NCBI RefSeq assembly: GCF_021555175.1
Contig: NZ_JAKGRW010000002.1
Span: 186,001 to 250,000, forward strand
DNA: 64,000 nucleotides
Direction: 5' to 3'
Source: Nocardioides alcanivorans
Lineage (GTDB): Bacteria; Actinomycetota; Actinomycetes; Propionibacteriales; Nocardioidaceae
The translations under genes were made by a program, and so were the position numbers. The notes under the pieces are model-generated. The model was not told the origin of the DNA and searched no databases. It worked only from the letters and a program-made list of their open reading frames with translations. Every line of letters begins with the position of its first letter. The first letter of the stretch is position 1. Of the stretch, positions 10,917 through 20,475 are shown in pieces.

Positions 10917-11737
10917 ATGAGCGATCTTCCGCCGTACCCGTCCAACGATCCGCAGCAGCCGGGCTGGGGCAACCAGCCGCCGCCCGGACCAGGCGGTGGC
11001 GGCCAGCAGCCGCCCGGCCCGCCCGGGGCTGGGGGCAACCGCAGTACTCAGGACCGCCGCCGTCCGCCAGCTATGACGCCACCCAGGCGATCGGCTACGG
11101 CTGGAAGGCGTTCCGCGCCCACGCCGGCCCGTTGCTCGTGGTCTCGTTGCTCGCGATCCTGGTCCCGGGGGCGATCCAGGGCATCGGTACGGCGACGAGT
11201 GGCGCCGAGGGATTCCTCACCTTCACGGCGGACTCCAGTGGTGTCGAGTTCGACTTCAACCCCGGGGTGTTGGTCTTCAACGTCATCGGGTCGATCGTCG
11301 GCCTGATGCTGTCGGCGGTGGCGATCCGCGTTGCCTTCGACGTGGTCGACGGCCGCGAGGTCAGTGTCGGCAACGCGTTCAACCGGATCGACTTCGTCCA
11401 GGTCATCCTGGCGGCGATCCTCGTCGGGGTCCTGGTCACGATCGGCCTGATGCTCTGCATCCTGCCGGGCATCGTGGTGTTGTTCATGACCTTCATGACC
11501 AACTACTTCATCGTCGGCAAGGGCCAGGATGCGATCACGGCGATCAAGTCCAGCTTCTCGTTGGTCAGCGCCAACTTCGGGGCATTGCTGCTGCTCGCGT
11601 TGTTGGTCTTCTGCGTGATGCTCCTCGGCGTCCTGGCCTGCCTGGTCGGCGTCTTCGTGGCCTACCCGATCGTGACCGTCGCCGCTGCCTTCACCTTCCG
11701 CTACCTGCACGGGGAGCCGATCCGTCCGCTGCAGTGA
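10917..11737 (+). CDS. Proline/glycine-rich membrane protein of unknown function, one apparent frameshift
   Basis: About 273 residues. It has a Pro/Gly/Gln-rich cytosolic tail of about 50 residues, then ATQAIGYGWKAFRAH and several hydrophobic segments including a LCILPGIVVLFMTFM stretch, like the YciC/DUF975-type proteins. The tail is in one frame and the membrane part in another. Adding a G to the GGGG run at 11025-11028 joins them as PPGGWGQPQY. It faces upp, with a strong inverted repeat between the two genes. Confidence 0.72.
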
Positions 11738-11755
11738 CGGCCCGGCTGGGGTGTC

Positions 11756-11814
11756 AGAACGTGTTGGGGAAGGTCATGGCCTGCTGCGCGGGCCGAACCA
11801 TCCCCAACACGTTC

Positions 11815-11815
<1 letters not shown>
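11756..11815. terminator. Bidirectional terminator-like inverted repeat before upp
   Basis: Perfect 15-bp arms AGAACGTGTTGGGGA / TCCCCAACACGTTCT are separated by 30 nt and end in the stop codon of upp. It lies between two convergent genes and could serve both. The long loop is unusual; a similar element is at 25856-25913. Confidence 0.6.
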
Positions 11816-12983
<1,168 letters not shown>

Positions 12984-13042
12984 CCTGCCCGGCCCGGCAG
13001 GCCGATTTTCCGCCGCCCCGTCACTCCGGTAAGGTTCCCCAC

Positions 13043-13129
13043 GGTGCTGTGTCCGAGCGGCCTAAGGAGAACGCCTCGAAAGCGTTTGTGGGTGCAAGTC
13101 CACCGAGGGTTCAAATCCCTCCAGCACCG
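13043..13129 (+). tRNA. tRNA-Ser (anticodon CGA)
   Basis: Full cloverleaf with a long variable arm: acceptor GGTGCTG / CAGCACC, anticodon stem AACGC / GCGTT around loop CTCGAAA (anticodon CGA at 13077-13079), variable arm TGTGGGTGCAAGTCCACC, T arm GAGGG-TTCAAAT-CCCTC, discriminator G. CCA is not encoded. Confidence 0.96.
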
Positions 13130-13155
13130 CCATGTGATGTCTCGGGACATCGCGG

Positions 13156-13189
13156 ACACCCGAACCCACGGAAATGTGGGTTCGGGTGT
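13156..13189 (+). terminator. Intrinsic terminator after tRNA-Ser
   Basis: Perfect 14-bp arms ACACCCGAACCCAC / GTGGGTTCGGGTGT with a 6-nt loop, followed by the moderately T-rich TCTTCATTT. It lies 27 nt past the tRNA and just before an opposing transposase remnant. Confidence 0.75.
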
Positions 13190-13192
13190 TCT

Positions 13193-13330
13193 TCATTTCG
13201 GGGTTCGTGGTTGGTAGTCCTTGTTGGGGTCGATGGCGAGTTCGCGCAGTAGTTCGCCGGTGATGGCGTTGATGATGCGGACGTCGAGGTCGTGGATGAG
13301 CCAGGCCGAAAGCGTGCGGATGGCCCATGT
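13193..13330 (-). pseudogene. IS481-like transposase remnant, C-terminal end only
   Basis: The last ~35 codons read LIHDLDVRIINAITGELLRE then LAIDPNKDYQP, the typical tail of IS481-family transposases. No complete DDE domain precedes it. Related-looking coding (AYEDRFRVIPIDRLRTP) continues upstream to about 13470 in another frame without clear homology, and no inverted repeat ends are visible. I read it as a decayed insertion at the tRNA-Ser 3' side, a common integration spot. Confidence 0.55.
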
Positions 13331-13575
13331 CGCAAGACATCGGAGCCGCCCGGGCCCACGGAGTCGTGCAACCGCTGAGGCAATTGGGGGTCCGCAGCCG
13401 ATCGATGGGTATGACGCGGAAGCGGTCCTCGTAGGCGTAGGAGCGATTCCCGGTGCGCAGTGCGATGCCTCACTGCTCAGGGCTGGGCTGTGGCAGGCGG
13501 AGAGATTCCCCGGCCCCAATCGGACGGATCGCGCAAAAACCATGAACCACCCGATGCGGGCCGAATGGTTAGCCA

Positions 13576-13594
13576 TTAGGGTTGCCTAACCTAT
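13576..13594 (+). promoter_or_regulatory. IdeR/DtxR-type iron box upstream of HtaA protein gene
   Basis: TTAGGGTTGCCTAACCTAT matches the 19-bp consensus TTAGGTTAGSCTAACCTAA at 16 of 19 positions. It overlaps a plausible -10 element TATCCT (13592-13597), and a partial second box GGTTAGCC is at 13567-13574. Iron-loaded IdeR would repress the downstream gene. Confidence 0.75.
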
Positions 13595-13618
13595 CCTGCT
13601 AACGAAAGGGCACCCGAG

Positions 13619-16600
13619 ATGCCCGGATCTTCTCGTCGGCGTCGTGGCCCCGTGGCCGCGGTGCTGGCGTCAGCGCTCACCTTGACCTCCTTGGGTGTCC
13701 TGTCGGTGGGCGTCTCGCCTGCCCAGGCGGCCGAAACCCCGATCAGCAGCGGCAGCGGCCTCGATTGGGGGTGAAGGCATCGTGGCGCAACTACATCGGA
13801 GCCGGTGGCACCACCCTGACCGGCGGTGTGACGCGCAATGAGGACGGCACGTTCCGCTTCCCCGTGGCCCGCGGAAGCTACGACGACGCCACGCGCACCA
13901 CGACAGTGGAGTTCGCCGGAAGTGTCGAGTTCCTCGGTCACTGCCACGGCGTGCCCGAGGCCGGCCAGACACTGGCGCGGCCCTGCGACCTCGACCTCAC
14001 CTTCAGCGACGTGAAGGTGGAGATCTCCGAGGACCGGGCCAGCATCCTGGTCGACGCCGAGAGCCGGCCCATCGCCGGTGGCGACATCGTGACCTACGAC
14101 GACGTCGCCCTGGTCGATCTCGACGTCGAGGATGCGCTGCCTACCGTGGTCGGCGGTGTCACCACCTGGTCCGACCTCACCGCGACCATGACCGCCGACG
14201 GTGAGCGCATCTTCAGCTACTCGGCGGGCACGGTCGTCGACCCCGTCACCTTCAGCTACGACGGGCCAGGCGGCAAGCCGGTGGGCGAGACCTGGGACGT
14301 GGCCGGACAGGCCGTGCACGAGGCCACCCCCGCGACCCCGCAGCCCGGGCGGAACGCCCAGCGCATCGTCGGCCGACTCAGCACCGGCGAACTGATCGGC
14401 TGGGGCGACTCCCGGGTCGCGGTGCTCGACCCGCAAACGTTGGAGCCCCTCAGCGACTGGGTCGCCGGACCGGGGGTGACCGGCGACATCCTGCGGGACT
14501 CGATCGCGATCGACCCGGGGACCGACACGGTCTTCGCTGCCACGTACACCACCAACGCCGCCGATCGCCGACTGGTCACCTACGCGTGGGACGGCACCAC
14601 GCTGACCGCCACCGAGGTGGCCGACAGCCATGCCCCCGACCTGATCCACGACAGTGGCAGTGCGGGGGCCTGGGACCCGGTCGGCGAGCGGTACCTGGTC
14701 GCGCGCAGCCGGAGCGCCACCAGCACCGACATGTGGCAGGTGCGCGATGTCGACGGCACCTGGACGGCCAGCAGGATCGGCTCCGTGCAGATCAGCAGCC
14801 CCGGCAGCGCGACGTGGGAGAACTCCCTGGTCAACATGGTCGCCGTACCGGACGGTGCGGGACGCACCGTGCTGCTCGCGACCTCACTGGGCGGCAGTCG
14901 CCCCGTACAACGCCTGGCTCAGGTCGGTGATCGGTTCGTGGGCGAGCCGCTGGAGCAGGTCGGCGACCGGCAGCCCGATCGCGTCCTCGGCACCCGCAAC
15001 GGCGTGTATGCGGTGATGTCCGGCGACTCCGCGCTCTTCATCCCCTATGTGGGCTACTCCGACAACCGGCGCCTGGGTACCGCCACCGAGCCGGTCCCGT
15101 TCAAGGTCAACTTCGACTTGAACCGGAACCAGTCGATGCTCTTCGCCGACTGGGCCAGCGACACCCTGGTCGGGGTCACCGACTCCAGCCAGAACATCAC
15201 CCGGCTCGAGCGTGGTGTGCTGGTGGCGCGGGGCGGTCTGAGCGACGGGCCGTACGGCAACAACCCCGTGGTCGGGCTGACCTCCGACGGTGACATCTGG
15301 GGCATCCTCCCCGACGGGTTGAACGTGATCCGTGCGGTCGCCCAGAGCCCCTCCTTCGCGAAGCAGCCGGAGGCGCCGGTCGCCGACCTGAGCGGCGAGT
15401 CCGCGCAGATCACCGTCTCGGCGACCGTCGAAGGAACCCCCGCGCCCAGCGTCACCTGGCAGTCGCGACTGCCCGGCCAGGCATGGACCGAGGTCACCGA
15501 CGGCGCGCAGGGCACCACCTTGACCAGCACGGTCACCGCAGCCGATCAGGGACGTCAGTACCGCCTGATCGCGGAGAACACCGGTGGTCGGGTTGCCAGC
15601 GAGCGGGTGTCCCTGCAACTGCGGACTCCACCGCGGATCATGGTGCAGCCGACCGACGTGGCGGCGGCCCCGGGTGAGGACGTCCAACTCAAGGTGATGC
15701 CGGACGGCAGCCCTGCCCCGACGGTCCAGTGGCAGCAGCGGATCGGTGGGGTTTGGCACGACGTCCCCGGTGAGACCAGTGCGACCCTGCAGCTCGACGA
15801 CGTCGACGTGAGCCTGTCCGGGACCTCGTTCCGGGCCCGGTTGACCAACCCGGTCGGCAGCGTCACCAGCAGCCGGGCAACGGTCACGGTGGCCGAGCCG
15901 AGCGTCGAGCGACGCGAGATCACCGCGGGCAGCATCGACTGGGGTGTCAAGGCATCGTTCCGCAACTACATCACTGGGCCGATCGCCCACGGTTCGATCG
16001 AGGTCAGCGACGGCGTGAGCACCAACGAGGACGGCACGCTCGCCTTCCCGGTGGTCGATGGTGTCTGGGATCCCGCTGGGACCAGCATCATCGAGCTCGG
16101 CGGATCCGTACGGTTCTTCGGTCACGACAGCGGGAACGGTCCGCAACTCGATCTGACGATCAGCGATCCGCGAGTGCTGGTGGACGGTGCCGGAGCGACC
16201 CTGGTCGCAGACGTGGTCTCGCGAGGGCTGGACAGTGGCACGCTGACCACCTACGACGACGTCGTGCTGGCCGATCTCGACAACGGCGGCGACCGGATCC
16301 GTGCGTTGGGCGATCAGATCCTCCTCAGTGAGGTGCCTGCCGCGTTGACCGCGGTCGGTGCCCCGGCGTTCGCCGACTTCTACCCGGCCGGGAGTGACCT
16401 GGATCCGATCAGTGGCACTGTCGAGCTCGGCGAGGTGGTGGACGACACCGACACCGACGCGGTGGCCACTCGTACGACGGTCCTGGCGGCTGGCGCAACC
16501 GGCTTCGGGCAACCGCTCAACGTGCGGGTGCGGGTGAGCGCTGACGACCAGAGCTCGGTGAACGGCACGGTGCGTCTGAGCGTCGCGGGTCGTACCTGGA

Positions 16601-17037
16601 ACGCCAAGGTGGTCGACTCGGTCGCCGCGACCAAGGTGCCGGCCGGGGTCACCCCGGGTGCCTACGTGCTCCGGGCGCAGTTCCTGGGGACCGAGGCGTT
16701 GAGCACGTCATCTGGCAGCGACGCCCTGCGAGTCACCAAGGGCATTCCGAAGGTCACCGCGAAGCTGCCCAAGAAGAAGGTTCGGGTTGCAGCGCGGGCC
16801 AAGCTCGCGGTGGTGACGACGTTGCCGATCGCCAGCGTCAAGGTGCGGGGCAAGGTCGTGGTGCGGGCAGGCGGCAAGGTGCTGCTGCGCACGACCTTGA
16901 AGCCGAACGCGAAGGGCCGGACGGTCCTGCGTCTACCGCGCCTGGCGAAGGGGAAGCACCGGTTGACGGTGACCACCGTCGCCAACCCGCGACAGCGTTC
17001 GGTGACCAGCAAGGCGGTGGTGCTCCGGGTGCGCTGA
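13619..17037 (+). CDS. Secreted HtaA-domain (haem-binding type) surface protein, one apparent frameshift
   Basis: About 1139 residues. An RRRR-leader signal peptide (cleavage near AQAAETP) is followed by HtaA domain 1 (about residues 46-230, SGLDWGVKASWRNYI), a region with beta-propeller-like repeats (about 230-580), two Ig-like domains (about 590-760), HtaA domain 2 (about 770-940, SIDWGVKASFRNYITG) and a basic Ig-like C-terminus. HtaA domains bind haem at the cell surface in corynebacteria. The signal peptide is in another frame; adding a G to GGGGG at 13767-13771 restores DWGVKASW, as repeated in domain 2. No LPxTG signal or C-terminal helix is seen, so release or non-covalent attachment is likely. 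An IdeR-like box upstream fits iron control. Confidence 0.85.
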
Positions 17038-17063
17038 CCCGGAACTCGGCCAGCCGCGCGCCG

Positions 17064-17102
17064 ACTGACGCCGATGAGGCACTCCGCCTCATCGGCGTCA
17101 GT
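17064..17102. terminator. Strong bidirectional terminator
   Basis: Perfect 17-bp arms ACTGACGCCGATGAGGC / GCCTCATCGGCGTCAGT with a 5-nt loop, between the convergent HtaA-protein and Fic genes. TTCGTCTTG follows on the plus strand. Confidence 0.85.
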
Positions 17103-17158
17103 TCGTCTTGGGGTGCCGGTTCAGCTGGCGGTCGGGTCCTGTCCGCGAGTCCATGCGT

Positions 17159-18481
17159 TCAGACGTGTCTCCAGCACTTCGACCCCGGGGCCGGCACCCG
17201 GTTGCGGCACTCGCCGCTGGCCGTGGGAGCGCCGCACCGGAAGCGAAGGGAGCCTGAGGCCGGGGTGAACGCCGGGGCTTGACTGGCAGGGCCCGCTTCA
17301 GCGCCGAAGGCCAGGAGGGTCAAGATGTCGTCAGCCTGGTAGATCGCAGCGCGGCGGTACTTGCCGGTGCCGCGACTCAGCACCCCGATCGTTTCCAGCT
17401 CACGCACCAGGTCCTCGGCGCGGCGAGCTGTGATCCCGAGATGCTCAGCCAGGAGCCGGGTCGTGAGCACCGGATGTTCGATGACGACATCAAGAGCGCG
17501 GTGGATGGCGCCGTCCGCCCTTGCCCCGGCGACGGCCTCACGCCAACCCGCGTCCAACGCCAGCGCAGCGTCGATGAAGTGGTTCGCCGACTTCACCGAG
17601 TCCGCGACGTAGCCGAGGAACCGGGACAGATAGCCGTCCAGCGCTGCTGCGCGCGTCTTCAGTGACTTGCCTGAGTGTCGATAACCGGTGAGTGCCTCCA
17701 CATATCCGCGCCCATCGTTCCTCAGGGCTGCGGACAGCGGTACGACGCCTCCATCGACCAGGCCGGCGCGTTTGAGGACTCCGTGCACGAGCGCACGACC
17801 AACTCGACCGTTCCCATCCTCGAACGGGTGGATGGACTCAAACTGGGCATGCACGAGTGCTGCGGCGAGGACCGGAAGGTCGCCCGAGGTGTTGATGTAT
17901 TCGAGCAGATCGTCCATGTAGCCGGGGACGGCGTCGTGCGGTGGGCCGGCGTACTCGGCATCCAGCGGGCTGGTTCCACCGATCCACACCTGCGTCTCTC
18001 GATAGCCAACGCGGTGCCACGGCAACAACTGGTGATGGATGCCCCAGATGTGCTCGTGCTCCCATGCGCCAGATCCGAGCAGGTCGATCGCGTCCGTCAT
18101 TGCCTGTGCGTTGCGCACGACCTGCGCTGCCACGTGAGCTGATGCTCCGTCGGCGTGCAGGTCCTGATTGTGTTCGCGCAACTGCGCGAAGGCAACGTCG
18201 CGCGGGGTTGCCCGGATGCCCTCGATCCAAGAGGACGAGATGGACTCGGAGCGGAGCGCGGTTGAAAACAACACGGGGAACGGGTTGGCCCTGAGCCGCG
18301 CACCGAACAGCTGGAGCGCGCCGGTGACGTCGGCGGCGAGCTCGAGCACCGAACCACTGGGAGTGATGGTCGCACCGGTCAGGCGGTCCGGATGGTAGCG
18401 GCGGTAGCTGCCACCTTGCCGCTCAGCGCGCGAAGCGCCGGCGTAGTCGGGCGCCACGCGAACGTCTTCCCAGCGGGCCAT
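17159..18481 (-). CDS. Fic family protein (class II, N-terminal inhibitory motif) with C-terminal winged helix
   Basis: A 440-residue protein. The Fic core HPFEDGNGR (residues 218-226) is complete, so it should transfer AMP or another nucleotide from NTP to a protein hydroxyl. The inhibitory motif S-xxx-E-G at residues 83-88 (SSWIEG) lies before the core, which defines class II self-inhibited Fic enzymes. Residues ~320-400 (TTRLLAEHLGITARRAEDLV) form a winged helix, and the tail has a CxxPTxxGxxC...CxxH pattern that may hold zinc. A 35-bp palindrome just upstream suggests autoregulation through the winged helix. No antitoxin gene is adjacent. SD AAGGAGGAG fixes the start. Confidence 0.9.
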   Translation of the reverse strand: MARWEDVRVAPDYAGASRAERQGGSYRRYHPDRLTGATITPSGSVLELAADVTGALQLFGARLRANPFPVLFSTALRSESISSSWIEGIRATPRDVAFAQLREHNQDLHADGASAHVAAQVVRNAQAMTDAIDLLGSGAWEHEHIWGIHHQLLPWHRVGYRETQVWIGGTSPLDAEYAGPPHDAVPGYMDDLLEYINTSGDLPVLAAALVHAQFESIHPFEDGNGRVGRALVHGVLKRAGLVDGGVVPLSAALRNDGRGYVEALTGYRHSGKSLKTRAAALDGYLSRFLGYVADSVKSANHFIDAALALDAGWREAVAGARADGAIHRALDVVIEHPVLTTRLLAEHLGITARRAEDLVRELETIGVLSRGTGKYRRAAIYQADDILTLLAFGAEAGPASQAPAFTPASGSLRFRCGAPTASGECRNRVPAPGSKCWRHV

Positions 18482-18494
18482 GATGAACTCCTCC

Positions 18495-18529
18495 TTGAGC
18501 GAAGGATAATACTATTATCCTTCGCTCAA
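18495..18529. promoter_or_regulatory. 35-bp perfect palindrome upstream of the Fic gene
   Basis: Arms TTGAGCGAAGGATAATA and TATTATCCTTCGCTCAA (17 bp each, no mismatch) flank one central C. The centre is strikingly AT-rich for this genome, and the proximal end touches the Shine-Dalgarno sequence of the Fic gene 14 nt from its start. A dimeric repressor bound here would block initiation. Confidence 0.8.
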
Positions 18530-18539
18530 CGGGTCCTCG

Positions 18540-18890
18540 GCAACGAGTCTTTGCTGCCGTCCGTGAACTCGACTATCGACCCAGCCGTATCGCCCGCGCT
18601 CTGTGCGCGTCACGCAGCCAGTCCATCGGCATGATCATGCCGACTACACCAACCGCACTTCGCTGAACTGGCCCAAGCCGTCGAGCCAGAGGCCCACGAC
18701 AACCGCTACATGCTGGTGATCCGGACGGCAGACAACGAACCGGCGCGGGAGAAGGAACTCTTCCGAACCCTTGTCGAACGGCAGATGGACGGCCTCCTTC
18801 TCATCTTGGCGAGTGCCGGATGAACAGTCATTCGCTCAGGCAAACCTGTGGATGCTGAACAGGGCCTCGGTGGAGTGTCCGTGCTGTGAT
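18540..18890 (+). pseudogene. LacI-family regulator fragment, decayed
   Basis: Read across frames, this stretch gives RVFAAVRELDYRPSRIARAL, CASRSQSIGMIMP, then (D)YTN(P)HFAELAQAV and RTADNEPAREKELFRTLVER, the hinge and first ligand-domain part of a LacI-type repressor. The HTH N-terminus and most of the ligand domain are missing. Two single-base losses (CCG(G)AC, AAC(C)CG) and in-frame stops at TGA 18821 and 18886 break it. I see no other gene in this 455-nt gap. Confidence 0.6.
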
Positions 18891-18937
18891 TCTGCGAGTC
18901 CAGCGCAAGAATGCTCCACCGAAGCAGCGGGGCCGGT

Positions 18938-19843
18938 TCAGCTGACGGCCGGGTCGGCCGAAGGCCGCGTGCTGGCGCTCGCCAACGTGCTGGCGAGGAG
19001 CCGAGCGGCCGGGCCGATCTCGTGGCCCAGCCGAAGGCAATGCTCAGGGGCAAGATCCTGACCTGAGCCGCCGACGGCGACGAGGAGGTCGGGAGTCTGC
19101 TCCACCATCGCCGAGACCGTGTGCGCGAGCGACTCCGAGTCCTCGGCCATGGGGACCGCGAGCACCGCGCATCCGACCGACGGGATCGTGGCGGCCGCGA
19201 TCCAGTCGTCGATCGGCACGTCGGCCCCCAAGTAGGTGGTGGCCAGACCGGCCCTGCGCGCGGCGGTGGCGAACGCGAGGAGACCCAGATCGTGGCGCGA
19301 ACCCGGCGGAAGTCCGACGATGACTCGAGGTCTGGAGCGATTGTCGCCCGCTGCGTCGTACGCCGTCGCCAGGCGTCGGATCACGCCGTGGGCCACCATG
19401 TGCTCCCCGGCGACGGAGACCCGCCCGTCCTCCCAGGCCGTCCCGAGCTCGCGCAGTGCAGGCAGCAGCCACCCGTCCACCACGGTCTCGAAGGACGCGG
19501 AGGCGAAGTGTCGGTCAAGGACCTGGTTGAGCCCCGCGACGTCGAAGGTGCTGGCCACCTCTGCCAGGGCCGGACCGTCGGCCGCGTCGAGGAAGTTGTC
19601 GTCGGTGCTGGCCGTCGGCGCTGCGCCCGCGGTGCGGTTGACCTCTTCTGCTGCCTCCCGTGCGGCCCATCCCGAGCGGACGAGGTCGCGCATGAGGCGA
19701 AGCATGCGCACGGCCTCGTCGTCGTACAAGCGGTAGCCCGCCGGGGTCCGGAGGGAGAGGTTCAGCCCGTGGCGACGTTCCCAAGCGCGCAGGGTGGAGT
19801 CGCTGACTCCGATCAGCTCCGCTGCGTGCTTGATGGTGTACAT
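18938..19843 (-). CDS. litR: MerR-type B12-dependent photoreceptor regulator (CarH/LitR type)
   Basis: A 301-residue regulator: MerR winged helix (residues 1-70), four-helix cap and cobalamin-binding domain. The cap has Trp137 followed after nine residues by Glu147-His148, exactly the W-x9-EH signature of CarH that covers the adenosyl group. His184 in SRHDLG is at the position of the lower axial cobalt ligand. In the family, dark tetramers bound to adenosylcobalamin repress and light breaks them. It is downstream of an SRPBCC gene, divergent from a photolyase-containing operon that it very likely represses in the dark. Confidence 0.9.
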   Translation of the reverse strand: MYTIKHAAELIGVSDSTLRAWERRHGLNLSLRTPAGYRLYDDEAVRMLRLMRDLVRSGWAAREAAEEVNRTAGAAPTASTDDNFLDAADGPALAEVASTFDVAGLNQVLDRHFASASFETVVDGWLLPALRELGTAWEDGRVSVAGEHMVAHGVIRRLATAYDAAGDNRSRPRVIVGLPPGSRHDLGLLAFATAARRAGLATTYLGADVPIDDWIAAATIPSVGCAVLAVPMAEDSESLAHTVSAMVEQTPDLLVAVGGSGQDLAPEHCLRLGHEIGPAARLLASTLASASTRPSADPAVS

Positions 19844-19882
19844 GGGTGTTGCCGAGTCGTGTCCTGGTCTGTTCGGTGCCGC

Positions 19883-20308
19883 TCAGCCCAAGGCCTTGCG
19901 CAGTGACTTCTCCGCCTGGTTGCCCAGCCTCCAGAAGGCCGGGGCCGTCAGCGGAGCCAGTAGTCGGACCTTGCCCTTGAAGTCGAACGAGGCGCGGTAG
20001 GTCACCTGGGTTCCTCCGGTCTCGGTCTCGTTCAGGGTCATGGAGTCGTGGGCAACGACAGTCTTGTTCTCGCCCCGCAACCTCAGCTGCCAGGGTGCGG
20101 CGTCCTCCTCGACCACGTAGGTCAACTCGGTCCTGCGGCCCAGGAAACGGGAGACGTTGTGGTAGCGCGAACCCACTCCGCCGTCGCCGCTCTCCAGGGT
20201 CGTGCGGATCGTACCGGGATCCCACTCCTCGGTGTTCGTGAAGTCGTGGAGGTAGTCGTAGACCTCCTGGATGGGGCGGGGGACGACGAGGGATCGAACG
20301 ATCTCCAT
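19883..20308 (-). CDS. SRPBCC (START-like) family protein
   Basis: A 141-residue single-domain protein with the family's pattern: MEIVRSLVVPRPIQEVYDYL, a central EWDPGTIRTTLE, and a long C-terminal helix (WRLGNQAEKSLRKAL). Such proteins bind hydrophobic ligands in a deep pocket. It leads a two-gene operon with the B12 photoreceptor, 39 nt apart. A role in handling a lipid or pigment made by the divergent light operon is an inference. Confidence 0.8.
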   Translation of the reverse strand: MEIVRSLVVPRPIQEVYDYLHDFTNTEEWDPGTIRTTLESGDGGVGSRYHNVSRFLGRRTELTYVVEEDAAPWQLRLRGENKTVVAHDSMTLNETETGGTQVTYRASFDFKGKVRLLAPLTAPAFWRLGNQAEKSLRKALG

Positions 20309-20322
20309 GGCTCTGTCCTAAC

Positions 20323-20354
20323 CTTTGACAAACCTTGTACAAAGACCGTACCTT
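20323..20354 (+). promoter_or_regulatory. Divergent light-controlled promoter with TTGTACAA operator candidate
   Basis: TTGACA (20325-20330) is followed after 18 nt by TACCTT (20349-20354). The palindrome TTGTACAA (20335-20342) lies in the spacer, and the surrounding CTTTG...CAAAG forms an imperfect 22-bp dyad. A regulator bound here would block the plus-strand promoter and sit close to the minus-strand start. It is the best candidate CarH/LitR site. Confidence 0.55.
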
Positions 20355-20475
20355 CGAATCTCGGATCCAGCAATCCGATTCACCCCCGGCTCCGAACCAC
20401 TTGTCCGACGATCTGCTCGGATCCGGGCCGCCGGCCCGAATGTCCCGAACTGCCGAGCGAACCCAGGAGGTCGCA

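Noticed and set aside
17159..18529. Fic-antitoxin toxin module
   Set aside because: No small antitoxin gene lies on either side, and the inhibitory S-xxx-E-G motif is within the Fic protein itself (class II).
20335..20475. Longer start (ATG 20335) for the FAD oxidoreductase
   Set aside because: The extra 47 residues have no family similarity and the codons overlap the divergent promoter, while GTG 20476 has AGGAGG at proper distance.
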